From an uncultured Lachnospiraceae bacterium (GTDB taxonomy: Bacteria; Bacillota; Clostridia; Lachnospirales; Lachnospiraceae), in contig CAMNBW010000009.1 of assembly GCA_946533525.1 (NCBI GenBank), forward strand, positions 1 to 16,415: a DNA stretch of 16,415 bases, written 5' to 3'. A program made the position numbers and the translations under genes. Below, piece by piece: positions 7,193 to 15,096 of this stretch. Position 1 is the stretch's first letter; every line of letters starts with the position of its first letter. A model generated the notes under the pieces. That model saw nothing but the letters and a program-made list of their open reading frames with translations, was not told the DNA's origin and searched no databases.

Positions 7193-8082
7193 TTCCCACC
7201 TCCGGCTTTCTCTTTGTCCCTGTTCTTCCAGAACCTGAGCTTGTTATTATCGGCGGCGGTGCTCTTATTCTGCAGCAGGGCCAGCCTTTCCCTTAAATAG
7301 ATGGAGTCCACATTTCTCGACAGGCTCCCCTCGTAGGCTATGGATATTCTGCCAGTCTCCTCGCTCACTATTATGGTGAGGGAATCCGAGACCTCGGAGA
7401 TGCCTACCCCGGCTCTGTGGCGGGTTCCCAGCTCCTTGGACAGATCCATATTGTCCGAGAGGGGAAGATAGCAGGTTGCAGATATGACCCTGTTCCCGCG
7501 AACTATGATGGCTCCATCGTGAAGGGGTGTATTATGCTCGAAAATATTGATCAAAAGCTGACTTGAAACTATGGAGTCCAGCTCGATACCTGTTCTTATA
7601 TACTCGTTAAGATTGTCGTTTTGCTCAATGACGATCAGCGCTCCGGTACGCGCCTTTCCCATCTCAAGGCTGGCCCGGATTATTTCATTTGCTGTTGTAT
7701 CGGAAAACCTTTCGGTTGAATTTTGCGACATCTGTGCAAAAAATGAAGAAAAGAGGTTCTTTCGGCCTATTACGTCTAGCGCCTTTCGAAGCTCAGGCTG
7801 AAACACCACTATGAGCATGATCAACACGACGTTGATGGCGTTCCTTACTATCCACATTATCGTGTTCATCTGGAAGATATAGGCGAGGAAGATAAAAATG
7901 GCAATAACTATTATTCCCCTGAGAACCGACCAGGCCTTGGTATCCTTGATCCAAACCAGTACCTCATAGATCAAAAAGGTTATTATAAGGATCTCGATGT
8001 AATCCGTGATCACCATCCGGGGGATGGATTCGAACGATATATGTTTTTGCAGGTAGTTTATTAAAGAGCTAATCTCTGTCAT
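7189..8082 (-). CDS. cdaA: Diadenylate cyclase (c-di-AMP synthase)
   Basis: CdaA joins two ATP to make cyclic di-AMP, the messenger that controls potassium and osmolyte uptake and wall homeostasis in Firmicutes. The 297-residue protein has the usual plan: three N-terminal membrane helices (about 27-45, 52-70 and 74-94), a linker, and a cytosolic DAC domain (about 105-270). The catalytic LHDGAII (187-193, with Asp189-Gly-Ala) and GTRHRAGVGISE (219-230, with Arg221-His-Arg) motifs are intact, so the enzyme should be active. The C-terminal 25 residues are basic and variable. The ATG at 8082 matches the usual family start; it overlaps the preceding membrane gene by 14 bases and has only a modest AGGG ribosome site, so translation is probably coupled. 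cdaR follows through an ATGA overlap. DisA is excluded because it lacks such membrane helices and carries a DNA-binding domain. Confidence 0.97.
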   Translation of the reverse strand: MTEISSLINYLQKHISFESIPRMVITDYIEILIITFLIYEVLVWIKDTKAWSVLRGIIVIAIFIFLAYIFQMNTIMWIVRNAINVVLIMLIVVFQPELRKALDVIGRKNLFSSFFAQMSQNSTERFSDTTANEIIRASLEMGKARTGALIVIEQNDNLNEYIRTGIELDSIVSSQLLINIFEHNTPLHDGAIIVRGNRVISATCYLPLSDNMDLSKELGTRHRAGVGISEVSDSLTIIVSEETGRISIAYEGSLSRNVDSIYLRERLALLQNKSTAADNNKLRFWKNRDKEKAGGGK

Positions 8083-9019
8083 GCGAACGCACCCTTGCCC
8101 TGCTTATTCTTTTGACCTGCTTGTCCGTAGCGGAGACCATAAGCTTTGGAACAGCTTTAACGTGATAATAATACTCTTCGTCTTCGAACTGAACATACTC
8201 CGTCCTCGTATAGTCGACGGAGAACAGGAAAAACTGCAATATAAGGGCTATGATGATCGCAAGAAGAACCCCCAGAAGGACAGAGGGAACAGAAATCTTA
8301 ACATTAAATGCGGCGCCGGCAAAAAGCATGGTTATTATCTCCACCACCGCTCCGGCGGCTATGGCTATATACCAGGCATAATTTACAGCCAGTCGCCTTA
8401 TTATATAAACGACCACGATTGTCACCGCGAAGGCGATAACGTATACCAGCACCGTCTTATCCGATACCAGACCGCTCACTATGGAGCGCACCTGGTCTGC
8501 AAGCTGTACATCTCCGGGATTTTGTATCGCGGCTTCATTGGCCGTCATATAGCTTAGGAAGAAGTAGACCCCTATCCCGCAGGCCGCGGAGAGGGCCGAA
8601 AGCGGATTGCTCACCAATCCCAGGCATATCGGCAGCACATAGGGGATATGGCAGACAAACAGAAGGGGGGCGAAGATCACCGCAACCGCACTATCCGCTG
8701 AAAATCTCAGGAAGATCAAAAAGAGGATAACAAAAAATAATACCGCTATGGCAGCGGCAATAAGCGACATTCTGTACAAATGCAGACAGATCATCACCGC
8801 AGCGAACAGTATGATGATATTGACCGGAAGGAAAGCGTTTACCAGTGCCATCATTATGGCGAACACCGGATTTGCAAGGTTTTCCATATATCCGAGTTTC
8901 TTATTTATTACAAGATATGTGATAAGGGCAAGTATGAACTTTAATACCGGCGTAATGAAGATCTCGTATCTGCCGTATATTATCTTCAATCTGTCCTTAA
9001 TCAGCAGCAATTCTGCCAT
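8069..9019 (-). CDS. Unrecognised polytopic membrane protein coupled to cdaA
   Basis: I do not recognise the family of this 316-residue protein. It has about eight hydrophobic segments, near residues 22-38, 50-78, 85-106, 112-135, 138-157, 187-208, 213-234 and 245-268. A polar loop lies at about 159-186. The C-terminal tail (269-316) looks cytosolic: first an acidic, tyrosine-rich stretch (FEDEEYYYH, 278-286), then a strongly basic end. No catalytic or transport motif stands out. The ATG at 9019 has a good AGGAG site about eight bases upstream. The end of the gene overlaps cdaA by 14 bases, the longest overlap in the c-di-AMP block, so stoichiometric expression with CdaA is likely. An accessory to CdaA or an envelope-assembly protein are both possible; neither is shown by sequence. 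Confidence 0.85.
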   Translation of the reverse strand: MAELLLIKDRLKIIYGRYEIFITPVLKFILALITYLVINKKLGYMENLANPVFAIMMALVNAFLPVNIIILFAAVMICLHLYRMSLIAAAIAVLFFVILFLIFLRFSADSAVAVIFAPLLFVCHIPYVLPICLGLVSNPLSALSAACGIGVYFFLSYMTANEAAIQNPGDVQLADQVRSIVSGLVSDKTVLVYVIAFAVTIVVVYIIRRLAVNYAWYIAIAAGAVVEIITMLFAGAAFNVKISVPSVLLGVLLAIIIALILQFFLFSVDYTRTEYVQFEDEEYYYHVKAVPKLMVSATDKQVKRISRARVRSHDRD

Positions 9020-9100
9020 TTTTATGGCTCCTGTTAAAATGTATTACGGCAAACGTCAGGCAAGGCCGCCGTCCGCCATAATAAAGCTTGCGCTGTATTG

Positions 9101-9496
9101 TCAGTTGTCGGGTGTGTTGTACATTGCGGCAAGTCGTCTTAAAGCGTTATTATAGCTTCTGACGCTCTTTTTTGCCACGTTGTATCTGTAAGTGTAGAGA
9201 AGAAACGCAATGAAGATATATATGCCCACAATGACCGCATACAGGGACAAAAGCTTTCTCCCCACTTCCTTAAGATCCATTTTATATACTTCCGCCAGCA
9301 GCGTATCTATATTACAAAACAGATATATTCCGAGTACGATACCGAAAGCTATCGTAACGCTCACAGCTGTCTTCAGTATGTTAAAGCCCACATAATCACT
9401 TCTGAAATAATGGGATATGGGTATCATCTTCTTCCCCTCGGTATCCTCATAGGATGCCATACGGGTCATAAGCTTTATCCGGCTTTCATCCAACAT
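9101..9496 (-). CDS. Unrecognised small membrane protein with two helices
   Basis: This protein of 131 residues has a polar N-terminus (1-38) including a YFRSDYVG stretch (30-37), a helix at about 39-61, a short acidic-to-basic loop (62-80), a second helix at about 82-103, and a basic C-terminal tail (104-131) with an Arg-rich RYNVAKKSVR-type segment. Both ends would be cytosolic if the positive-inside rule holds. I cannot name a function. It starts 25 bases after yvyF, and only weak purine-rich sequence lies upstream of the ATG. An 81-base gap then leads to the 316-residue membrane gene. The arrangement suggests it travels with the membrane protein and the c-di-AMP genes rather than with comFC and yvyF, but this is inferred from content alone. 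Confidence 0.8.
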   Translation of the reverse strand: MLDESRIKLMTRMASYEDTEGKKMIPISHYFRSDYVGFNILKTAVSVTIAFGIVLGIYLFCNIDTLLAEVYKMDLKEVGRKLLSLYAVIVGIYIFIAFLLYTYRYNVAKKSVRSYNNALRRLAAMYNTPDN

Positions 9497-9517
9497 TCTC
9501 TACGAACCCCTATCCTT

Positions 9518-9533
9518 CGTTTCAAAGGAAACG
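9518..9533 (-). other. Small hairpin across the yvyF stop codon
   Basis: CGTTTC and GAAACG form a perfect six-base-pair stem with a four-base loop, and the yvyF stop (9522-9524) lies inside it. No T-tract follows on either strand, so it is not a standard terminator. It could slow ribosomes or protect a processed 3' end, or be chance. Confidence 0.4.
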
Positions 9534-9926
9534 CATCTTTGAAGGTCCTTTGCCGGACTTCGGCGGTTCGGGCCTGGGAGCCTCGGGCTTTGCGATGGCA
9601 CTGTTAAGTCCCTTTGCAATGCTGTTCTTGCACTGCTCACAGAAGCGTCCGGAAATAATGGGCTTCCCGCAGCTTTCACAGGTAAGCTCTGACCCCTCTA
9701 CGGATGAGAATGTAAGCCTTTCCTCTCTGAGCCACTGCTTGATCTGTCCTATCTCGACCTCGCACGCCTCAGCGGTTACGGCTACGGTAGCAGAGGGATT
9801 CTCCATAAGATAGTCCTTGACCTTCTGGAAATCCTCTTCGGATTTTCTCTGGCAGTCGGGACAGATCCCCATGCCTGCTATATAGTTAAAAAGCCTTCCG
9901 CATTTCCTGCAATTCCTTACATCCAT
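9522..9926 (-). CDS. yvyF: YvyF-type flagellar operon zinc protein
   Basis: This 134-residue protein matches the YvyF/TIGR03826 flagellar-operon family, which lies beside comFC in Bacillus. An N-terminal zinc ribbon has C6, C9, C22 and C25. A short helical region follows (about 33-71) with a helix-turn-helix-like segment ending in IKQWLREERL. A second zinc ribbon has C83, C86, C96 and C99. The tail (113-134) is Pro/Lys-rich and ends KMRFL. The cellular role of the family is poorly known; a regulatory or assembly role in flagellar or late-competence expression has been proposed from context. It begins 21 bases after comFC with a GGGGAG site about seven bases before the ATG. flgM, which follows yvyF in Bacillus, is not present here; the next gene is a membrane protein. 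Confidence 0.85.
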   Translation of the reverse strand: MDVRNCRKCGRLFNYIAGMGICPDCQRKSEEDFQKVKDYLMENPSATVAVTAEACEVEIGQIKQWLREERLTFSSVEGSELTCESCGKPIISGRFCEQCKNSIAKGLNSAIAKPEAPRPEPPKSGKGPSKMRFL

Positions 9927-9947
9927 AGCATTTCTCCCCGTTATTGT

Positions 9948-10673
9948 TTATTTTGGTGCTCCTATAGCCAATGTGGCAGCATAGACCCGCTTTGCTCCCG
10001 CTTCCTTAAGCACACGGGCAACTTCGTCTATGGTACTGCCTGTAGTAAATATATCATCCACCACAATGACTGTATTCAATTTTACATCATTTTGCCCTAT
10101 TTTAAAAGCCTTTTTCAAATTTTTCCGACGCTCGTAAGCCCCTAATTCCTTTTGTGCCCTGGTGGCTCTGACCCGCCGGACCAACTCCGCATCCATGGGG
10201 ATCTTAAGGAGGGACGAGATCTCTTCTCCGAGGAGCTCGGCCTGGTTAAACCCTCTCTTTAAAAGCTTATCGGGATGCAGCGGAACCGGGACGATGAGCT
10301 GTGCATCCCGCATATCCCTTCTGGCAGCTATGGCCGCGGCCAGCTCCCGGCCGTAGTAGCGGGCGTATTCCTGCCGGTTGGCGTACTTAAACCTGTATAC
10401 GGAGTTCTTCATATCCCCCTTATACATATAGACAGAAACGCCCCTGTCAAAATCATGCTTTTCTTCCTTACAGAAGCTGCAGTAGACAGCCTCCTCCTTA
10501 AGGACGGGCCTCCCGCACTTCATGCAGTAATGCGGTCCCACCCTCTTTAAGGAGCCGGCGCAGTCCTTATGTATATAGCCTTCTCCGAGAGCGAGAATCC
10601 CGTCGCACACAGGGCAGCGCCCCGGATAAAGTATCTCCAGGAGGAGCCTGCCCGCTTTGTTCAGACTAAACAT
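9948..10673 (-). CDS. comFC: ComF family protein, phosphoribosyltransferase fold
   Basis: ComFC proteins are needed for full DNA uptake in naturally competent bacteria and combine a zinc-binding N-terminus with a phosphoribosyltransferase fold. The 241-residue protein has paired cysteines at C20/C23, C50/C53 and C65/C68, plus C38, followed by the PRT domain. There, VPVPLHPDKLLKRGFNQ (128-144) is the conserved core and VVDDIFTTGST (204-214) is the PRPP-binding loop. The length is normal. The ATG directly follows the recD2 stop (TAA then ATG, no gap), and a GGAG site lies within the last recD2 codons, so expression is coupled to the helicase. In Bacillus the neighbour upstream is the ComFA/ComFB pair; here recD2 takes that place. 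Whether this organism is competent cannot be judged from one gene. Confidence 0.93.
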   Translation of the reverse strand: MFSLNKAGRLLLEILYPGRCPVCDGILALGEGYIHKDCAGSLKRVGPHYCMKCGRPVLKEEAVYCSFCKEEKHDFDRGVSVYMYKGDMKNSVYRFKYANRQEYARYYGRELAAAIAARRDMRDAQLIVPVPLHPDKLLKRGFNQAELLGEEISSLLKIPMDAELVRRVRATRAQKELGAYERRKNLKKAFKIGQNDVKLNTVIVVDDIFTTGSTIDEVARVLKEAGAKRVYAATLAIGAPK

Positions 10674-12902
10674 TTAATTTTCTCCGTCTTTGTAGATTGT
10701 TTCAAGAGCAAACCGCAAGCCGGTATATCTTAGCTGTTCGCGGTCATTTCTTATCATGGACATGACAGTCTTTTTGCTGCCGATGAGAACGACGCACCTT
10801 TTAGCCCTGGTTATCGCCGTATATAAGATATTTCTGGTCATTAAAACATCGGGTCCCGACAGGATCGGCACCACTACCGCGGGATATTCGCTTCCCTGCG
10901 ACTTATGTATGGTTATGGCAAAGGACAGCTCGAGCTCCGAAAGCCTTTCTTTGGAATAGACCGCAGCGCGTCCGTCGTCGAAAAGTACCCGCATGGTCTC
11001 GGAATCGTAAATATCCGTAACCGTGCCCATATCTCCGTTGAAGACCCCTTTTCCGCTCTCCCTGAGCGCGCTGCCCTTCCTTTCCATAAGCCAGTTGAGC
11101 TCATAGTTATTCTTAACCTGCATAACCTTATCGCCGACGCGAAAGGAGCCGAAGCTTCCCTTGATCTCTTCCTCGCTTTTCCGGGGATTCAGCGCAGCCC
11201 TCAGCCTTTCATTCAGGTTGACTATTCCGAGCTCGCCCTTTTTCATCGGAGCCATGACCTGAATTTCATAGGGATTTATACCAAGGTAGCCCGACAGCTT
11301 TTTTTGAACAAGGTAGATTATCCCCTCTATGATCCGGTCTTCATCGTCCATTTCCAGAAAATAAAAATCTTCGCTGTTTTTATTGTCTATCCGTATATCC
11401 CTGCCCTCGAGCATGGCATGGGCGTTCTTTACTATATCGCTTTTCTCCGCCTGCCTGAAGACATGCTTCAGGGTTATTACCTTAATGACCCCGCTGTCGA
11501 TTATATCCTTGAGCACCGCCCCGGGACCTACGCTCGGGAGCTGCTTGTCGTCTCCCACCATTATAAGATGGGTGCCGGCGTCTATGGCGCTTAGCAGGGC
11601 GTGAAACAGATAGGTGTCCACCATGGACATCTCATCTATTATCACCACATTTGTCTCAAGGGGATTTTCCGCGTTTCGGTCAAACTGTATAAAGGTTCTG
11701 TCCTCGTCCTCAACTCCCCCGTTGACCTCCAGCATCCTGTGGATTGTAGTCGCCGGAACCCCTGTGGCCTCCGAAAGGCGCTTGGCCGCCCGCCCTGTGG
11801 GCGCAGCCAGGGTCACGAGCATCCCCTTTGAGCCGTAATAGCTCAAAAGCACCCTTATCAGTGTCGTCTTTCCTGTGCCCGGTCCCCCGGTTATGACCAG
11901 CACTCCGTTTTTTATGGCCTCCGCGACGCCCTCCCGCTGCACAGGGTCCAGCGTGATCCCCGATAGTATCTCGCTTCGGGCAATCTCCTCCTCCACGCTT
12001 ACCTCTTCGCTGTCTACGGCGCTGTCTATGGCGTAGAGCATCCGGGCACATTCGCTCTCCTTATGATAAAGCTCTATCGGGTAAATATACGAAGTGTCGT
12101 TATAGCGCCTCTGCACTACCCTTCTGTTCATTATAAGCCCGGCCAGCTCCTCCGAGATCATATCCGCCGGAGCCTGAAGGAGTTCCCCCGCCCTGCCGGT
12201 CAGCTCTTTAACGGGAAGACATACATGGCCGTCGGAGCGCGCCCTTCCCAATACATAGACTATCCCCGAGCGTATCCTGGAAGGGGAATCCGCGGAAACA
12301 CCTGCCCTTCTGGCTATATCGTCCGCGATCTTGAAGCCGATGCCCTCCATTTCCTCGGTCAGGGAATAGGGGTCGCTTTCTATGACGAAAAATATGTCTT
12401 CCCCGTATTTCTCATAAAGTCTTAAGGCAAGCCCGCCGGAGATCCCGTATTCCGCAAGGCGCATCATGGCCCTCCGGGTATGGGACTTCTCCTCAAAGGC
12501 TATGGCTATCTGTCTTGCCTTGTTTTCGGATATTCCCTTTATCTCCGCCAGACGTTCCGGCTCCTCCTCGATTATCCTGAAGGTGTCGTCCCGGAATTTG
12601 CTTACGATACGCTCTGCCAGCGCCTCTCCGATGCCCTTTATGGCTCCGCTGGCAAGATACCTCTGCATTGCCGGCGCTCCCTGCGCCTCCAGCTCATGCC
12701 AGGAGACAGCCCTGAACTGCCTGCCGTAACGGGAATCCTCCACATACTCTCCCTCAGCGGAGATCTCTATTCCCGCTTCAATAGCAGAAAAGGTGCCCAC
12801 TACGGTCACCTTCCTGCGATTGCTCTCTACATTTAATACTGCATATCCGTTGACTGGATTTTTAAAAATGATGCTTTCTACAAAACCTTGAATTACAGAC
12901 AT
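10674..12902 (-). CDS. recD2: RecD2-type ATP-dependent DNA helicase
   Basis: RecD2 is a 5'-to-3' superfamily 1B helicase found in bacteria without RecBCD, with roles in DNA repair and replication fork upkeep. The 742-residue protein has the family layout: an OB-like N-terminus (1-70), helix-hairpin-helix repeats (about 85-205, including IKGIG, IKGIS and MEGIGF turns), then the motor. Motor motifs are Walker A GGPGTGKTT (339-347), motif Ia APTGRAAKRL (368-377), Walker B IIDEMSMVD (421-429), motif III GDDKQLPSVGPG (450-461), motif V ITIHKSQGSE (663-672) and motif VI YTAITRAKR (694-702). All key residues are intact. The start matches the family, but no Shine-Dalgarno sequence stands before it; GAGG lies over 20 bases upstream, inside the end of the flagellar gene. 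It starts 13 bases after flgJ and abuts comFC. Confidence 0.96.
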   Translation of the reverse strand: MSVIQGFVESIIFKNPVNGYAVLNVESNRRKVTVVGTFSAIEAGIEISAEGEYVEDSRYGRQFRAVSWHELEAQGAPAMQRYLASGAIKGIGEALAERIVSKFRDDTFRIIEEEPERLAEIKGISENKARQIAIAFEEKSHTRRAMMRLAEYGISGGLALRLYEKYGEDIFFVIESDPYSLTEEMEGIGFKIADDIARRAGVSADSPSRIRSGIVYVLGRARSDGHVCLPVKELTGRAGELLQAPADMISEELAGLIMNRRVVQRRYNDTSYIYPIELYHKESECARMLYAIDSAVDSEEVSVEEEIARSEILSGITLDPVQREGVAEAIKNGVLVITGGPGTGKTTLIRVLLSYYGSKGMLVTLAAPTGRAAKRLSEATGVPATTIHRMLEVNGGVEDEDRTFIQFDRNAENPLETNVVIIDEMSMVDTYLFHALLSAIDAGTHLIMVGDDKQLPSVGPGAVLKDIIDSGVIKVITLKHVFRQAEKSDIVKNAHAMLEGRDIRIDNKNSEDFYFLEMDDEDRIIEGIIYLVQKKLSGYLGINPYEIQVMAPMKKGELGIVNLNERLRAALNPRKSEEEIKGSFGSFRVGDKVMQVKNNYELNWLMERKGSALRESGKGVFNGDMGTVTDIYDSETMRVLFDDGRAAVYSKERLSELELSFAITIHKSQGSEYPAVVVPILSGPDVLMTRNILYTAITRAKRCVVLIGSKKTVMSMIRNDREQLRYTGLRFALETIYKDGEN

Positions 12903-12915
12903 TTATGATATGATT

Positions 12916-13383
12916 TTACGCTTCCTCTTCTGCGGCTGCGGCAGGGATTGCCGCTGCTGCCGTCGCTGCCGCCGCTTCAGCTTCCCTGACAGCTCCGGCG
13001 CCTTCATCGGCGGCTTCGATCTGTGCCGCCGTAACCGCTCCTTCACCGCTGCGCTTCATCTGCTCATAGAGCATTTGGGCTATACCCATGCCGGACTGTT
13101 CGGAAGTCGTCGCAGCCATCTCCTGAACCATCTGCTCCTTGTAATAGTCCACAAGGGTGCTGGTGGCCTGCGAGCTGTACTCCTCTTTGGGAATAGTCTC
13201 CAGCATCTCTTTATATACCTGCTCGATAAAGTAGGACTCGAACTGCTTGCAGGCAGTCATCAGTTCTTCATCGGTAGCATTTTCGTAATTTTTGTTTATG
13301 GAATTCGCCGCCCTTGAGCTCATTGCCTCTGCAGCCGCATTCTGAGCGGTAAGGGACGAATACATATTGGAGGAAATTTCCAT
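12916..13383 (-). CDS. flgJ: Rod-binding protein, short FlgJ type without muramidase
   Basis: This protein resembles the N-terminal rod-binding domain of FlgJ, which scaffolds assembly of the flagellar rod in the periplasm or wall space. The domain spans about residues 38-110, with the hallmark CKQFESYFIEQVYKEML (45-61) and a conserved GMGIAQMLYEQM (98-109). There is no muramidase domain; Firmicutes usually supply wall hydrolysis separately. The last part (113-155) is low complexity: an Ala/Glu-rich tail with runs of alanine that ends in EEEA. The ATG at 13383 has AAGGAG about seven bases upstream and lies 14 bases after flgG, so it belongs to the flagellar run. recD2 follows after 13 bases. 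The family call is firm for the first 110 residues; the tail has no known role. Confidence 0.88.
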   Translation of the reverse strand: MEISSNMYSSLTAQNAAAEAMSSRAANSINKNYENATDEELMTACKQFESYFIEQVYKEMLETIPKEEYSSQATSTLVDYYKEQMVQEMAATTSEQSGMGIAQMLYEQMKRSGEGAVTAAQIEAADEGAGAVREAEAAAATAAAAIPAAAAEEEA

Positions 13384-13397
13384 CTTTCAGCTCCTTA

Positions 13398-14231
13398 TCA
13401 TCTCAACTGATTTGCCTGCTGAAGCATTTCGTCCGTCGCCTGGATGGCCTTGGAATTAAGCTCATAGGCTCTCTGGGCTATGATCAGATTTACCATCTCA
13501 TCCGCGACCTGCACATTGGAATTCTCCAAATATCCCTGACGAACTATGGAATCATCCAGTGCCGCGTTGGTCGCCTCATTAAGCGCAGGACCCGACGCCT
13601 GGGAAACCTCATATAAGCTGTCCCCCACCTTGTTCAGTCCCTTGGGATTCTGGAACTGGAACAGGCCTATCGAAAGGTTGTTGACCGGCTGGGGATTATT
13701 ATTGTTGTCGGGATACATTATCGCTCCGTCAGCGGAAACCACGATCTTATTGGAGATGACCTGCTCTCCGTTTATCGTGGCCGGCATCGTTATCGGCTCT
13801 CCCTGGGTAGAAAGCACCTGCTGACCGTCGGAAGTACATAGCTGAAGCGTATTCCCGGGTCCCAGGGAAAAATTGAAATCACCGTTTCTTGTATAATAGG
13901 TCTGGCCGTCCTCTCCGCGGACTGCGAAGAAGCCCTTCCCGGATATGGCGAAGGCGGTCGTGCTTTCGGATTCCAGAAGCGAACCCTGGGTGAACTGGGA
14001 GGTGATGGAAGCATTTCTTACTCCGAGACCTACCTGTGCTCCTATGGGCTTGTTGTCGCCGTTGGCCGTTGTAGTCCTGGTCTGCAGATTCTGGTAGAGC
14101 AGTGACTTGAACTCGTTCGTCTCCGTCTTATAGGCCGTGGTGTTTACATTTGCCAGGTTATTCGCTATCGTATCGACATTATTCTGCTGGGCTATCATGC
14201 CCGAAGCCGCTGTCCAAAGTGAACGTACCAT
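13398..14231 (-). CDS. flgG: Flagellar basal-body rod protein FlgG (FlhP-like)
   Basis: FlgG forms the distal rod of the flagellar basal body. The 277-residue protein has the N-terminal helix motif NNLANVNTTAYK (24-35), a beta-rich middle with SGKGFFAV and the typical YYTRNGDF, and the C-terminal helix with SNVQVADEMVNLIIAQRAY followed by a NSKAIQATDEML motif. These two helices pack together in the axial rod. It starts 20 bases after the FlgF/FlhO gene behind AGGAGGT, a near-perfect ribosome site about ten bases from the ATG. The order mbl, flgF/flhO, flgG/flhP is the one in Bacillus subtilis, so the FlhP name would also fit. FlgE is unlikely at this length. Confidence 0.94.
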   Translation of the reverse strand: MVRSLWTAASGMIAQQNNVDTIANNLANVNTTAYKTETNEFKSLLYQNLQTRTTTANGDNKPIGAQVGLGVRNASITSQFTQGSLLESESTTAFAISGKGFFAVRGEDGQTYYTRNGDFNFSLGPGNTLQLCTSDGQQVLSTQGEPITMPATINGEQVISNKIVVSADGAIMYPDNNNNPQPVNNLSIGLFQFQNPKGLNKVGDSLYEVSQASGPALNEATNAALDDSIVRQGYLENSNVQVADEMVNLIIAQRAYELNSKAIQATDEMLQQANQLR

Positions 14232-14251
14232 AATTTAAGCTACCTCCTGTA

Positions 14252-15049
14252 TCAAACCGGTCTGCCCAGGTTATTTACCGTGGGTTCCAGAGTATCGTCT
14301 ATGGTATCTATGATCCTTTGATTTGCCTCGTACTGTCTGGTGACCGCTATCATTTCAACCATCTCGCTTACCGGGCTGACATTTGACTGCTCAAGGTAGC
14401 CCGAATAAATGCTGGCGCCCGAAGGAACCTCCGTAGCCCCATCGATGGCCTCGTACATATTTTCGCCGTATTTAACGAGATAATCGTAGTCCAGACCGGT
14501 TGCGTTGCGCTCAAAATCAGTTGTTCCGATCTGGGCCACAACATTTCCGTTCTGATAGATGAAGCCCTGGCGGTCTATCATGGTATCTCCCGCCAGCACA
14601 TCCAAAGTGATATGATTGCCCGCAACGTCAAGGACATAGTCCCCGTCCTTGGTTACAAGATCCCCGTTGATATTGAGTGTAAAGGAGCCGTCACGGGTAT
14701 ATTTGACTGATGGATTCCCTGCCTTATCCGTAAACTCGATCTCAAAAAAGCCGCTGTCGGACAGGGCAAGGTCAAAGGTATTTCCGGTCTCATGGAAGGC
14801 TCCCTCGGAAAAATCGTTGTAATTTTCTCCGATCTTTACTCCGGGGTTCATGGTTCCGATCCGCTGGGTGATGTTATAGACCGATTTATCCTTGATCTTA
14901 TAGGCCAGCGCATCCTTGAAGGACTGGCTGGTCGCCCCCTCCTTCTTATATCCGGTGGTGTTTACATTGGCCAGGTTGTTGGTCAATGTATCCATTCTGT
15001 GCTGCTCGTTGATCATTCCCGAATATGCGGTGTAGAGACCTTTTACCAT
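14252..15049 (-). CDS. flgF: Flagellar rod protein, FlgF/FlhO type
   Basis: This 265-residue protein is a paralogue of FlgG and likely forms the proximal part of the rod. It shows the N-terminal SGMINEQHRMD and NNLANVNTTGYKK motifs (23-36 region), a central SDSGFFEIEF and YTRDGSF segment, and the C-terminal SNVSPVSEMVEMIAVTRQYEANQRI helix ending in NNLGRP. In Bacillus the gene between mbl and flhP is called flhO, the functional counterpart of flgF, and the order here is the same. The start follows mbl by 47 bases with a GAGG ribosome site about eight bases upstream. It could be named flhO; FlgG is less likely because the next gene fits FlgG better. Confidence 0.9.
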   Translation of the reverse strand: MVKGLYTAYSGMINEQHRMDTLTNNLANVNTTGYKKEGATSQSFKDALAYKIKDKSVYNITQRIGTMNPGVKIGENYNDFSEGAFHETGNTFDLALSDSGFFEIEFTDKAGNPSVKYTRDGSFTLNINGDLVTKDGDYVLDVAGNHITLDVLAGDTMIDRQGFIYQNGNVVAQIGTTDFERNATGLDYDYLVKYGENMYEAIDGATEVPSGASIYSGYLEQSNVSPVSEMVEMIAVTRQYEANQRIIDTIDDTLEPTVNNLGRPV

Positions 15050-15096
15050 TTTCTTATCCTCTTTTTGATTTTGTTTATCCTGCGATACCGATACCC

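Noticed and set aside
9020..9100. Promoter in the 81-base gap before the 316-residue membrane gene
   Set aside because: The best hexamer pairs have wrong spacing (about 14 bases), so I do not list a promoter.
10905..11594. Plus-strand open frame of 229 residues opposite recD2
   Set aside because: It is entirely antisense to intact helicase motifs and shows no recognisable domain.
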